Assembly (NCBI RefSeq): GCF_000003855.2
Contig: NW_003101680.1
Coordinates: 5,022,301-5,086,300 of the forward strand
Direction of reading: 5' to 3'
Length of the DNA: 64,000 nt
DNA from: Blastomyces gilchristii SLH14081
Taxonomy: Eukaryota; Ascomycota; Eurotiomycetes; Onygenales; Ajellomycetaceae
Of the stretch, positions 1-11,843 are shown one piece after another. The notes under the pieces are model-generated. The model made no database searches, had not been told where the DNA came from, and saw only the letters and a program-made list of their open reading frames with translations. The stretch's first letter is position 1. Each line of letters starts with the position of its first letter. Made by a program: the position numbers and the translations under genes.

Positions 1-104
1 GTTATTGTTACTGATCTGGCTAGTTTGTGCTCTATCAGCTTGTCTTTCTACATCTACTTTTCCCATCTTTTTCAGAAATGATATTCTGATGTTCTTACTC
101 TCAA

Positions 105-147
<43 letters not shown>

Positions 148-784
148 ATGTTATTCTTTTCAAAGTTGCAGTACTTGAAAAAGATCTGTAAAGTGAATAT
201 AACTTCTCTTTTAAAAAATTAGTTCTGATTCTAGATAAATATCATGAATAATTGATTCATAAATTATAATAAGAATGAGTGTTATGAAGAAATTGAATCA
301 AAATCAAAGTTCAAAATCAATAATCAAAAATATTTCAATGATAAAGCAACTAGAATTCTCTTTAAGAATGAACATTTTATGTAGATATAGAATATTAATA
401 AAGCTCTCTTTCTTTCACACATCATACTGTCTTCTCAAATCTCCTCTTCTTAATGTAATTATATGAGTGAATTCTCTATACTTATATATTTTTTTTCTCA
501 CTCATTCTCTGAGTCTGATGCTTTCACAGTTTTACTTCTTCTGAAGTATTATTCTTATTACATTATTTCTCATCTACATAGTAAAGTGTATCTCAGTGAA
601 GAGAAATCAAGCATATTAAAAATCAAAGAAAATAAATGATAAGAATAGTAAATAGTTGAGAACTTTTAAGTAGATAGATAAACAGAACTGAAAACATAAA
701 TTAAAAGACTATAAGAGATATATAAAGAAGAGTAAGAATAATAAAATCATTGAATCAATTTATTAATATTCACTCTGTCATGTC
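1..784. other. AT-rich repeat relic without a gene
   Basis: This stretch is strongly AT-rich and nearly free of CG, like the large transposon island at 25.7-64 kb. It contains an uninterrupted run of 40 T at 107-146. I see no coding region with recognisable motifs; the short open frames are chance. It ends abruptly near 780, where base composition returns to normal. It is probably the edge of another mutated transposon island lying to the left. Confidence 0.6.
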
Positions 785-922
785 GCGCTAAACTTCGTAG
801 GTGGAACGTGCTAGGGTAAGTTTAAGCTTAAAAGTTAAGTAGAGGTTGGAGAGAGCATGGGCCAACCATAAGGCAGCAGAGATAACTACGCAGGTGACGG
901 ACCCGGCGACAAAGATAAATAC

Positions 923-958
923 CAAGAAGAAGAAGAAGAAGAAGAAGAAGAAGAAGAA
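923..958 (+). repeat. (AAG)n microsatellite
   Basis: About eleven to twelve AAG triplets followed by an A-rich end. It makes lysine or phenylalanine runs in two overlapping open frames, which I regard as chance and not genes. Confidence 0.9.
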
Positions 959-1061
959 AAAGACAACAACGAGGGACGGATGTAAGGGCGGCCTGGGGCG
1001 TATTTCACTTCTTCCCATTGGTGGTAAGTCACGTGATGGGCGACAGTCCGGATGCGTTAAA

Positions 1062-1422
1062 TGTTGGGGGTCCCGGGAGTTGATCGGCCCTTCTACCAGC
1101 AGTGCGCTGGTGGTGACTGAGCTCCTTTGCCCCAGTAGCCTAACTTATAGGTTATGAGACTGTTTGCATGGGTTCAATCCTAGAATGGACTTAAATTTCA
1201 AACAAATACCCTGGACATTTAACAGTGTCAAGAGACATCCTAGAAGTGTGCCCTAGAAGTCCCTTGAGCCCTAGGACTGAGTCCACTGAGAGGAGCCATG
1301 AGAGGAGTACTGTACTCTGTGGTAGCTGGTCCGAGGGGGGGTGTTGGGGGTCCCGGGTTGATCGGCCCTTCTACCAGCAGTGCGCTGGTGGTGACTGAGC
1401 TCTTTTGCCCCAGTAGCCTACA
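1062..1422 (+). mobile_element. TRIM-type miniature LTR retroelement
   Basis: Two near-identical direct repeats of about 82 bp (1062-1144 and 1342-1422) start with TGTTGGGGG and end around CCTACA, giving TG...CA termini. They flank about 197 bp without coding capacity. The unit is bordered by a perfect 5-bp duplication TTAAA (1057-1061 and 1423-1427). A purine tract GAGGGGGGG lies directly before the second repeat, as a polypurine tract should. GGTTATGAGAC at 1150-1160, just after the first repeat, resembles the complement of the initiator-tRNA-Met anticodon arm, the half-tRNA primer site known from copia. All hallmarks of a terminal-repeat retrotransposon in miniature are visible. Assignment to the copia side rests only on the primer site. 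Confidence 0.82.
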
Positions 1423-1519
1423 TTAAAGAATTATCATCATGTCAACAGACATCAACTACCCACCAGACTAACAGGACAGCAGACATTCCATTAATAGCAC
1501 GCTATGCAATCAGATATAA

Positions 1520-2374
1520 AGCCATTCAATCATCCCGGAAGATGTTGGCTGGCTCATGTTTGACCTCTTTCGTCTGTACATCACTTACTCGTCAGACTCA
1601 TTCCCCTTTGAGTGGCTGCAAAAGACAGAAGACCTCAAGCTGCATTGTATGGACAGCACCAGAGAGAAGATTACTTTTTCAACAACTCCAGAGCTTCTAC
1701 AAGTCATCCACAAATGTGAGAGAGTTACTGCACCAGAGAAAGCTCAGGGCCTCGGCTTCATTAAGACTGCCGCTCATCAGGTTCTTGATGAGATTCCTTT
1801 CATGAAGGCTGAAGAGTATGTATAATTATATCTTTGATACTTCTTTATTCACTTTTTCTTTCCTTCTCTTGACATTTTATCAGGTTTCATGGCCCACTTT
1901 TTCGCAGGCTGGGCATCGGCATCATAATCAATTCCCACCCCTGTATTAAGGGGGAACAGATCTTCCATCTTTGTCATAACCACTGGAGCTGCATAATTCG
2001 TGATCTCTCAAGCACATTCAACACAAAACCACAAGAAAACCATAGAGATTATCTTCTGAAAAGTGAACTACTGGCAGTCACCTCAATCTTTTACCATCAG
2101 ATGAATGAGATGGAGTGGCTTTCTGAGGAGGGCCGGTATATGCCTAAGCTCATATACAAGGAAGGTTTCTTGATAGTATGTTCACCTCCTCTTGTCTTTG
2201 TACCTCCTTACCTGCAACCCATCGGAAATGTACCCAACACTCACCTTGACACTGAGGGCTATATACAACCTTAGCAAGGACAATTATGACAAGAAGGTAG
2301 CCTTTGATATTCTGAAATGGATTTTCTCTCCTTCTGATCCCGCCAGGGAGCTCGCTATGAGAGGAAAGCGGTAG
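1520..2374 (+). CDS. 3' part of an unrecognised multi-exon gene
   Basis: Three coding blocks join in frame across plausible introns: an open block to 1815 (no start; preceded by an in-frame stop at 1517), 1884-2175, and 2279-2374 ending in TAG. Introns would be 1816-1883 (GTATGT...CAG) and 2176-2278 (GTATGT...AAG). The protein contains an acidic/aromatic segment with FEWLQK, then a segment rich in H, C and I (HPCIKGEQIFHLCHNHW), and ends near ARELAMRGKR. I do not recognise the family. The 5' end seems lost, since the sequence just upstream is the miniature LTR element. The third exon acceptor is weak, so this may be a decaying copy. Function unknown. Confidence 0.35.
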
Positions 2375-2687
2375 TGGATTTAGTTAGCAGGCGTGAAATG
2401 TGAGAGGTAATATTTTCCGGAGCTTTGCTGGTACAAGACTGGGTGAATGCCTAGAGAGAGTTTGCGGCTTTGAGCGTTGTGCGACGGATTTGAATTTTGG
2501 CGGAGCGTACAACAGCAGTAACCAAATGTCATAGCAGCTTGGTAACTGGGTGGTAAATAAATGGAATAGTGTTGAATCATGGAGCGAATTTTGAAAAGGA
2601 CTCTGAAGTTATATTAAACAGGGATATGAATAATGAAACAGGTGTTATATCCCAGCTTTTTTCATTGAACAACGCGATGAACGAATT

Positions 2688-3108
2688 CTATTCAAAACCA
2701 CACAGCCCGACTGATACACCAGCACTTCGAAAGTGACCTGCCGCACTCTCTTTTCTCGCACCGACAATATCAACACATTGAAGGAAAACACCAAAGCCCT
2801 GGCGAGGGTCCGCTTCATATAATGACCAGCTCTTCTTAATATAAGCCTTTAGCTCAGCAAAGAACTCCTCTATTAGGTTCAAATTGAGTGAGTAGGGTGG
2901 TAAATATAGTGATTTCACTCCTGCATCAAAGCACATCTAGCTGAGTGATTATTGATACGCTTACAACACAAGGAGCTCCAAAATGTTTACAGTTCCGTGC
3001 CATACAATTAGTAAGAGGTTGTGTAGCTAGATTACAATACACAACAACATTGTTGCTCCAAGATGAACAATTATTACGTGATAGATCTGCGAATAATACG
3101 GAGAACAT
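2688..3108 (-). pseudogene. DDE (Tc1/mariner-like) transposase relic
   Basis: The minus-strand translation of 2936-2688 carries the C-terminal signature of fungal DDE-superfamily transposases: YLPPYS followed by NL(I)EEFFAELKAYIKK, then a C-terminal stretch with FLQCVDIVG and GHFR. In the family, the E of this block is the third catalytic residue and the preceding motif reads PPYSPDLNPIEEFF, so here two prolines and an aspartate have changed. Upstream, 3108-2936 can be read only in mixed frames with stops. No terminal inverted repeats were identified. It is a dead, 5'-damaged copy. Confidence 0.6.
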
Positions 3109-3539
3109 AGGTAAATAACTTATAATAATTTTCTCAACGCCAAACGAAAACCAGTCTGAGCAGTGACTGCTATTGGGATCTTAGCTTGTCGTGGCTCGGA
3201 GAATAACAACAGCTTGCTTGCCCTGGTCACATGGGCTGGTGATTTCAACCCATGCAGCTGAGAATTATTCTGCGCCTCAATCAGGATGCTGCCTCAGATA
3301 TTTACATCAATTTCCGATACTGTTATTTAATCGCAGCCTCATCTCGAGGAAACCGTTTCCCTTGCCATCTACAACTTCTGACTTAATAAACGGGTGAACA
3401 GAACAACAAAGACGGACAGCTGCATCGGATATAATTTGATCAAACTATTCGCAGAAGAGTTGGGAATATATCGAATGGGCTTGAATACCCAGAGATGCGA
3501 GAATGAAGAGGGCAGTCGCATAACCAATCCGCCCTCAAA
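3109..3539. other. Intergenic, upstream of the F-box gene
   Basis: About 430 bp between the transposase relic and the F-box start codon. It presumably holds the promoter and 5' UTR of that gene. I see no clear TATA element and no RNA gene. Confidence 0.4.
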
Positions 3540-6327
3540 ATGGAAGATTTCCCACCATCATACGAACTCGCTACAGCTAGGGATGTGTGGACTATAGTTG
3601 CTGACTACATCCCATCTGCGGACTTATGCGCCGCCTCACTCGTGTGTAGGAGATGGCATGATATATTCATCCCGTTCCTGTGGGGCGCGCCAGCATCTCA
3701 TTTCGGAACTGATAACGACGCTGTATATGGTGTGTTTGCCTCTCTTCCATCCCATCACACTCAAACGCCATGGTAATTGAGCTCCCCACTGGGACGTTGG
3801 GCTTCTTGCTAACAATGATCGATCTACCAATGGTAAAGTGGCATTGACAAGATTCAGGCGGACGCTCAAACGGGCTCGCCTCGAGGTGCGTATGCTGACT
3901 CACACCTTCCACCTGCCACCCGCGCTGTCAGAGATATATGGCGGGCCGAGACGATCATGGCTTCAGGAGGTACTGGAATATCTACCGAATCTCCAATCGC
4001 TGCTCGTGTCCCAGCTGCCGTTCTTCGACCACAATTCGCTTATCGCATTGAGGCCAAAATCGAACAATGACAATTCCTGCGAAGCATATGGCCTCCGTCT
4101 GCTGATGGCACAGCAGGAACCGAATACTACATCTGTTGGCCTTAGGGAGGCTCTATTGCGATTCCCGCTGTTGGTTTACTTGGATATGTCGTTCACGACG
4201 CCGGCAAAGGATCATGGGGTGTTATCGTCTATGTCATATTTGAAACATCTCCAAGTGGTGAAGCTGAGGGGTATTGGGCTTCGAGATGCGGATCTGGAAG
4301 TCGTGGCGGAGTCTATTCAAACGCGGGTTCGATTGTTGGACGTGCGAAATAACATGTTGACGGATGCCTCGTTAAGATCCCTCCTACAGAAATGCTTCTT
4401 ACCACTGGATGCCGCCGAAGAGTCCTCTCCCATTGATAGAGCCGTTAAGTTCCATTTTGAGTGGGCCTGCACTATAAGCCCCTTTGCGAATATCTTGGGC
4501 GTAGATTCGTTGAGAAGCGAGAACTTTGATGCCCATCTCATGAAACAGTTAATGATACCCCTGACCGGCCGCTCTGACCCCCAGGATCTACCTCATGTTG
4601 GTATTACGCATCTTTACATTTCAGACAATCGACTGTCTGTTGAGGGGTTAGGCAGTTTGCTCAAATCGACGTGCCTTCATGTGCTAGATGGCGGGACCGT
4701 GAAGAGTGCTGGGTCGATGTGGAAGCGGAAGGGGTTTGAGCCGATAGCGGATAATGAGAGCCAGTGGGTGGTTGGCGTGAGATATCCAGGTGCTGAAAAA
4801 CTTATACCAGCACTGCGCCATTCAGCAGCAGACAAGTTGACCTATCTACGAATTCACCATGCGGTGGTTACGGAAAATGCCTCCACGTCATCACGGGAAG
4901 TTTTTCCTGCTAGGAAAACACCTACAAGACGTCCCGTCCCCCGGGCTGTTGCTGTGGAATTGGACGGCTCTTCGAGCCAAATTTACGAGCTGCCTGCTGC
5001 AAAGCCAGTTGTACGGCATGAACTCGCGGACACCTCATTCCAAAGCCCGATCCCTGGATGGCGGCCTGGAATGCGTAGTGGCTCTGACGCACCATTGCTA
5101 ACACCAAGCTTTGAAGTGCCAGGACTGGCCCCTCATGAACCTTCATCATCAACGCTATCGTCATCTTCCCAGCTTCGAACCGACTTCATCGAAGCGTTAC
5201 TCAAAAAGCGACCTAAACTAAGCAACGGCACAGCCCCGTTCTTCCATCCCTCTCACACCCCACACCTCCGAACACTCGTCCTCACAGATGTACCCGCAAC
5301 CGTTCAACCCTCATCTTCCCACATCATATCCCGCCTAACCCACTTCATCACAGCGTGTGCAGATGAAGCCTTCCTAGCCGGCCTACAGGCCCGTTCCAAC
5401 TACTCCCTGCCCCCTGGCCGGTTACGTGCCAATGCAGAGCGACGGCATGCACGATCTCTTTTCTCCCTTGAACGCATTATCCTTGAGATAACGCCTGTCG
5501 CCAAACCCGATACCTCCATAGGCTCGACGTCCTGGAAGCGCAGCGGCGCGGGCATCTCTAAGTCTAGCACAGAGGATGTAGACTCGGAGAACCTGTGGGC
5601 GGCAGCGGAGAATGATTTTAGCTTCTTTAGCGGGGAGACCGAGGAGGAGTGTGGGGTTCTAGATGAAGAGATTAAGGTTAAGGATAACGATATGGACGGT
5701 GATATTGATGCTGAATCTATGCGTTCACTTCGGATCCCGGAGCTCGAAGCTTCTACCCCATCGTTATCCCATCGTGCCTCCGCAACATCTCTACGCAATA
5801 CGCAGAGACTCGCTCACCGTCCCACACCCAAACCCACACCCACATCACAACCCCGCTCGTTATCTCCATTCCCCCCTCCAAATCAGACCCTAGTATCCAC
5901 ACCATCTCCCCCTCCTCCCTCGAACAACCAGCAGCAGCAGCAGCCGTCGACAGCCCCTGCCACGCCCACACAGGACGCAGACATTGATGTCGTCGCTGCT
6001 CTAGCCGCGTTCCGCAAGGCTAGAAAAGCAGAATACGAAGAAATGTTACTACGCGCCAAAAAGCAAGGGTCGAGCGGGAGTACTACGACTAATTCTACTC
6101 CTGTGTCCACTTCTACCATAACTCCGACGTTACCACGATCAACAATGTCATCGTCTTCATCGTCGTCGACGACTTCGTCAGGTGCATCACTCAATTATCC
6201 GCTGTACGTTGAGGGCTATTGGAAGGGGGAAGTGAAGATTGTGAGAAACCCGATGCCCAAGGGCCGGAGTGGTGGGTTTGTGGATATTTATGGGAATTAT
6301 TTTGAGAGGGGGTATTTGTATCCTTGA
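3540..6327 (+). CDS. F-box/leucine-rich-repeat protein
   Basis: Two exons, 3540-3729 and 3839-6327, joined by a 109-bp intron (GTGTGT...AAAG, branch-like GCTAAC near 3809), give 892 residues. Residues about 14-50 form an F-box (VWTIVADYIPSADLCAASLVCRRWHDIF). The middle contains irregular leucine-rich segments such as LPNLQSLLVSQLP and LPHVGITHLYISDNRLS, as expected of a substrate-binding LRR domain. The C-terminal third is low complexity (Pro/Ser/Thr-rich, a short Gln run, Ser runs) before a well-formed end containing YWKGEVKIVRNPMPKGRSGG. F-box proteins link substrates to SCF ubiquitin ligases through Skp1. The substrate here is unknown. The ATG follows directly after an AT-rich 5' region, and no other in-frame start lies upstream of the F-box. 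Confidence 0.82.
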
Positions 6328-7011
6328 GTTTCTAGGAATTATTACTTTTTTTTCCTTCCAACGTGTGCACGTACAGCTTGTGCGTGTTACATATCAAAGG
6401 ATCTTATGACATAATGATACTTTTTTTGCATATATTATAAGTCAAATCATTTTTATTTTCATTTCGCATTTTTTAGATATCTTCTCGCATCCCCAGAAGG
6501 CTCACTTCCTCCGCGGCGTATGATTATGCGCTCCGTGCTCATTTACCCATTTTTCCTTCTTCAAATCACGTTAGTAAAACAAAGTGTCATCGTTCGCCAA
6601 ACGCGCAGAGAGAAAGAAAGGTATCAAATGAGTCCACTAAAACCGCACGGCTCGGGGACAAAAACACTTAAAAGGAGGAATAAGGGCGTTTATCGTTTCC
6701 CACATTCATGTCTCATTTCTTTTGTTTTCCTTCTTATTCTCCTTCTTCTCTTCATCCGCCTTTTCACGTCTTTGTTTTTTCCCCTTGGAGCCATGTTGAT
6801 ATATAAAAACCCAGTTTTTATTTGCCTGACACCGTTTAACAAGAGGGAAAAAAAATTAAAAAAATAGACAAAGCGGAAGAGAGAAAATATAAAAAAGGAA
6901 AGAAGTAAAAAGGTGAAAGATAAAAATTTGGCATGATAGTAGCAGCAGCGTCACCACACCCCATTATCCCAACCACGTTCTCCCGAACACACCTATCGAC
7001 TAGACTCATAT
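6328..7011. other. Convergent intergenic region, 3' UTRs
   Basis: This region separates the 3' ends of the F-box gene and the eS26 gene. It is AT-rich with T- and A-runs and should contain both polyadenylation regions. The open frame at 6520-6867 has no recognisable motif and I treat it as non-coding. Confidence 0.5.
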
Positions 7012-7870
7012 CTATACCTGAGCAGTCTTGGCGGCCTGGGTTGGGCTCATCTTCTTTCCATCTCTGTTGTACCGGATTCTTGGGGGGGGAGCCCGGTTGC
7101 GACGGCCCTCTCGGGAGCGGACACTAGAAAGCAGATTTAAATCAGTATATCAAACTGTTCCGCGTGTTCAATTTCCCTCTGATATCGCCCCATTATATCT
7201 ATTCCTCGCGTGGCCTCTTCACCCTCTTTTTCCGTTTCCCTGGGAGCCTTGATATCTTTTTCTGACTTTATTGTGGTGTTTTCTGGAAGGAGAGAGGACG
7301 AGAAACGGAGAGAAAGGGCTTGGGAATTTGCTTGGATTGGGTTCGGCCATACCGCACAATCTTTCCGTGAATGGCGCAGGAAACGCAGTACTGGAGCTTC
7401 AAGTACATCTTGGGTACGGCGTAATCAGCGAAGACGGATGCGTCGGAGATATCACCTAATTATTCGCGAAAAACGGATGTTGGTATTAGCAATAATTTCT
7501 TCCATTTCCCTCCCTTTGCTCATCTGTAAATGGTGGAAGAACGTACGAATGGCGGCAGACTCGACCATGTTACGGATGGTGAATCTCTTGATGGCCTTGT
7601 CCTTGGGAGTGCATCGCGAGCAGTTGGAGCATCGGATTGGCTTGACGTGGCCGCGACCCTTCTTGTTACGTCCGCTGTTCCATTAAAAACAGGCCAATTG
7701 TCAGCCCATCTATTTCCGGAAAAAAACTTGGGTTTTTCGCCCCTTCCCCATAATTGATATCTCATAAATTTCTCAACTAATTTCCAATTCCTGTATTTCG
7801 CTCCGCGTAAAGAAGGGGGATATTTGAGGGTTCCTCAATGCACATACTTCGACGCCCGTTTCTTGACCAT
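7012..7870 (-). CDS. RPS26: 40S ribosomal protein eS26
   Basis: Four small minus-strand exons splice cleanly: 7870-7848, 7674-7547, 7455-7353 and 7123-7012, giving 121 residues, close to the usual 115-120. The start reads [20 protein letters not shown], the conserved N-terminus of the family. Two zinc-binding CxxC pairs are visible, in IRCSNCSRC and YCVSCAIH, followed by [18 protein letters not shown]. Introns are GT-AG with sites GTATGT/CAG, GTACGT/CAG, GTATGG/TAG. eS26 sits at the mRNA exit channel of the small ribosomal subunit. The first exon is only 23 nt, so the gene is easily missed by ORF scans. It is divergent from the CBS-PB1 gene, with 504 bp between start codons. Confidence 0.96.
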
Positions 7871-8374
7871 TTTGGCGGATTCTGTATATTCGTTCGACGT
7901 TAGGGAAAGAGTGCAATAGCAGCGACAACGCCTACACACAGGGGGCCCGGGGGAAGAGAGAAGCGTACTGGTTGAAGTCGGCGGGATGAGGTGGTTGAAA
8001 AAGCGCTGTCCTGGCCCTGGCTCCGCGATGTTGGTCTTGTTTGTGGGCAAGAGGGCTAGCGGGTTAACTAAGCGAACCGGGCTTAGCTAAGCAGCATTCC
8101 CGTGATCCACCGACCCCGTGACCAGTGCCTGGCCGTTGCAGTTCTCCCAAACTTTATGTTGGTTCGTTCTGTGGCAGGAACACAGCATCAACAACAATAT
8201 CCGGCGTCGAAAACTCCCCTTTTTGCTCTCCCAGTTTTCCCGGATATCCCTCTCTGACATCCATCCCTCGCCCCCAACAAGGCTGCGTGGCGGATCGACC
8301 ATTCTCTCACTAGTGTTTATTTTATCTACATTAATTACGCCTAGTTCTAATTTCATTGTGTTATATCGCCGAAC
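7871..8374. promoter_or_regulatory. Bidirectional promoter of RPS26 and the CBS-PB1 gene
   Basis: This 504-bp region separates two divergent start codons, so it must serve both genes. It contains a perfect 12-bp palindrome GCTTAGCTAAGC at 8082-8093, close to a related GGTTAACTAAGC at 8064-8075. Whether these bind a regulator is unknown. A CT-rich stretch and AT-rich segment precede the CBS-PB1 start. Confidence 0.5.
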
Positions 8375-10626
8375 ATGTCTGCTGCAGGGGGAGGAACTTT
8401 TAGGAATCGGACTGTGGGCCGTGGCCAGATTCCCTTCGATGGCAACCCGTCTGGTATTCCTCGCAAGGTTGACCAGGGACCCCCACCCGCTGCTGCTCCG
8501 TCTGATATTGGAAGCAGCTCTGCCTTGAGTACCAGCAGGCAAAAGCAGTCAAAGCGTGATGAGGTAAAAATATATACATCTCTTCCTTAGTTCCTCCGAC
8601 GTTCAATTGGTTGGATAACTACTCTTCTCTTCTCTTGCTGTTATATAGGACTAAGTATACATGTTTCAATGGCTAGGCTATTAGAAAAAAAATGGAGGCG
8701 GACCTCAATAAGAAGAGGCATGGAAACCCTGCTCGTTCTCGCCATAGCCGCAAACCCCCCCCGGGAACTGTCATGGCTCTCAAACCCAGCCAGGCTCTCC
8801 AGATCAAACCCAACACCACGGTTGCAGAGGCTGCCCAATTGATGGCTGCGAAGAGAGAAGATTGCGTTCTTGTGACGGATGATGACGACCGTATTGCTGG
8901 TATATTCACTGCAAAGGATTTGGCGTTTAGAGTTGTCGGTGCTGGCATTAGGGCTCGGGATGTTACAATTGCAGAAATCATGACGAAGAATCCTCTCTGC
9001 GCGAGAACCGACACCAGTGCTACCGATGCCCTGGACCTCATGGTCCGGAAGGGGTTCAGACATCTTCCTGTTATGGATGAGAACCAGGATATATCTGGAA
9101 TCCTTGACATTACCAAGTGTTTCTACGATGCGATGGAGAAGCTGGAGAGGGCATATAGCTCATCTCGCAAATTGTATGATGCTCTCGAAGGTGTACAGTC
9201 CGAACTGGGCTCCAATCAGCCACAGCAAATTATCCAGTACGTGGAGGCTTTGCGTCAGAAAATGTCTGGCCCGACCTTGGAGTCTGTTTTGAATGGATTG
9301 CCACCCACCACTGTATCAGTACGCACGTCTGTTCGGGAGGCCGCTGCATTGATGAAGGAGAATCACACTACCGCTTTGCTGGTCCAGGATCAGGGTTCGA
9401 TTACTGGGATTTTTACCAGCAAAGACGTTGTTCTCCGTGTTATCGCCCCTGGATTAGATCCCAATACCTGTAGCGTTGTTAGGGTTATGACACCTCACCC
9501 TGATTTTGCTCCCACCGATATGAGCATTCAAGCTGCCCTCCGGAAGATGCACGGTTAGTTCTGAGACCTCTTTCAAGTTAATATCGGAGGTATAATAAAT
9601 CTCACTGACAATGATGTAATAGATGGACACTATCTTAACCTACCTGTTATGAACGAAGCTGGAGAGATTGTTGGCATGGTCGATGTGCTGAAGTTGACCT
9701 ACGCTACTCTCGAGCAGGTACGCTTCTTCCTTCTGTTTCAGACTCTTTTTCATCGATTCTTACTCACGCTTTTACCATTGTTCTAGGTTAATACTATGTC
9801 AACGAACGAAAGTGAAGGGCCTGCGTGGAATAAGTTCTGGCTTTCTATGGACAATGAGTCTGATTCCATGGTGTCTGGCAGCCATCAACCCCACACTTCT
9901 CACCGTTCCGTTATGAGTCCCGATATGTCAAGATCTCACGGTGATCGTGAGAACAGTGTTCTTCCGAACGAATCAGCTTCGCACCACGGCGACGAGGCTG
10001 TCTCTGATATTTTAGGGGCCAGATCAGTCCATAATGTGGACACTCCCTTTCCGTTCAAATTCAAAGCCCCCAGCGGCCGAGTACATAGACTTCACGTTAC
10101 CCCTTCTGCAGGTGTAGCAGATCTTGTCTCCCAAGTTTCTTTGAAACTGGGAGCCGAAGTTGAAGCTGTTGGCGGGCAAGCTGCTGTTGAAGATGGCAAA
10201 ATGAGCCACACAGGCTATGCGCTGAGTTATTTGGACAGCGAGGGTGATACAGTCTCTATCACAACTGACCAAGATCTATTTGATGCCATCACTCTGGCCC
10301 GGAGAGCCAGCCAAGACAAAGTGGATCTTTTTGTACACGATCCCGAGAAGCAGCCCATCATCACGCCTCCTCCTGCCCCTGAACCCCAGCCGCCAGTTGC
10401 GAAATCTGCCACCCCCGCCGGGTCTGTTCTGAGATCTACAACGGGAGAAGATGACGAGCCGAGCATTTCAGAGCGTGAAAAGCCGCAGACTCTTGTCCGG
10501 CCACCAACTGCGGAGCAGCAGTTGATAAACGGGGTGCCCAATGAACTTATCCTCCCTGGAGCCATTGTGACGTTGGCTGTTGCTATTGTTGGTGTTTTCA
10601 TTCTCAGCCGGGCGGGTAATCGGTAG
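8375..10626 (+). CDS. CBS- and PB1-domain tail-anchored protein
   Basis: Exons 8375-8563, 8677-9553, 9623-9717 and 9787-10626 give 666 residues with all phases consistent. After a Gly/Ser/Arg-rich N-terminus come paired CBS modules (for example TVAEAAQLMAAKREDCVLVTDDDDR... and SVREAAALMKENHTTALLV...), four repeats in total, ending with the part split by the third intron (YLNLPVMNEAGEIVGMVDVL). A PB1 domain follows (FPFKFKAPSGRVHRLHV to the acidic DSEGDTVSITTDQDLFDAI). A single hydrophobic helix near the C-terminus (LILPGAIVTLAVAIVGVFIL) would anchor it in a membrane with the bulk in the cytosol. The architecture matches S. pombe Mug70-like proteins. CBS pairs usually bind adenine nucleotides and PB1 domains mediate hetero-oligomers. 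The actual role is unknown. Confidence 0.88.
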
Positions 10627-10763
10627 TTATTGTGCCACTCCATCTCCCTAAAAACGGGAAAAAAATTTCCAATTCAAGAAATAAAATAATTCAACTTGGG
10701 CATTGATTGGTAGATGGAACACATATCTCGCGCGTTTAAAGAAGATATTCGGGCAATGTCCGC

Positions 10764-10804
<41 letters not shown>

Positions 10805-11843
10805 CTTTTTCTTTGTCTCGTCTCTCCCTAACTTTCTTATGATATGTATCCATTATTGTATTCTTTGCTATCTATCTTGCCACTTTCGATAATATCCCCT
10901 ACGCCTACATACATAGCATTGCATGTACCACTGCTCCGCCATCTAAAGATATCACGGCCAATATTCCAACTATTAGCGAGTCCCAAGTGGGTTAAGTTTG
11001 TTTCCCTTTTTTGACCTTTTCTGATTTTAATTTCTAATATATTTATTGCATTTTTATCTTTCTTCTCCTCTCTTGTTTCTATGACTACCTATTAGAACAA
11101 TCCAAAAGACAAAGTTTGCAATACAAGACAACATGATTCCAAGATTATTTTCAGGAACTAAGTCCCTGTCCTGCTGGTTTTGACTGTTCGGGACTAGTGC
11201 GGGCTGCCCATCTACGCTAACCGGATCTACCCTAGCGCGCATCTTCTCTCAACCACATCCCACCTGCACCAAAAAAGCTGCCTTCCACTTCCTCTCGTTC
11301 GCGTCTGTTCTGCTCTTCGTCTCCTCTCTTCTCTCTCGCTGTATACCTTTTCTCCTCCTTTCTCTCTCCCCCACGATACAGCGTGTCTGCCGTTGCGTCT
11401 ATGCGCTGCTCGTCGCTGAGCTTGTCGCGTCTAATCCCAGCCAGCCTGTGCATGCCCCCACAAACGAAAACAAATTCGTGTCTGCTTCGGCCGTTGGTTG
11501 TACTTAGAAACCCCCCACCACCACCAACAACCACCGTCTTAACGTCCAACTTTTATAATTGAAACAAGTCTCCAACGCACAAACCGAATACGTCTGATAT
11601 ACCGGAAATTCAATCTAATTGGGTTCCCCCTTTCCTACTCGTTCCTTTCCTTTCTCTAAGATATTTTTTGGCGCGCGCGTATCCGGCTACACATTTCCTT
11701 GTCTTTTCGTTGAAATTTAAAAAGAAGCAAGTTTCCCGATACTCCTCAGATAGCGCCTAGGGACGATACAAATACAACTACAAAAACGAGAACGAGAACC
11801 ATCAGTAACACCTATACCAACACCCCAACAGTGAGGAGCAACA
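10627..11843. other. Intergenic region upstream of the importin gene
   Basis: 1.2 kb between the CBS-PB1 stop and the importin start. It includes a run of 40 T at 10765-10804 and a long pyrimidine-rich segment (about 11240-11400) typical of fungal promoters. The minus-strand open frames here are the purine-rich complement of that tract and carry no family motif. I see no RNA gene. Confidence 0.5.

Noticed and set aside
846..1157. A lysine-rich protein at the AAG repeat
   Set aside because: The frame is a microsatellite translation that runs into the miniature LTR element.
5400..6194. Antisense proteins inside the F-box gene
   Set aside because: They are shadows of low-complexity Pro/Ser codons in the sense gene.
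11232..11549. A minus-strand Arg/Glu-rich protein upstream of the importin gene
   Set aside because: It is the complement of a pyrimidine-rich promoter and leader tract; low complexity and no family match.
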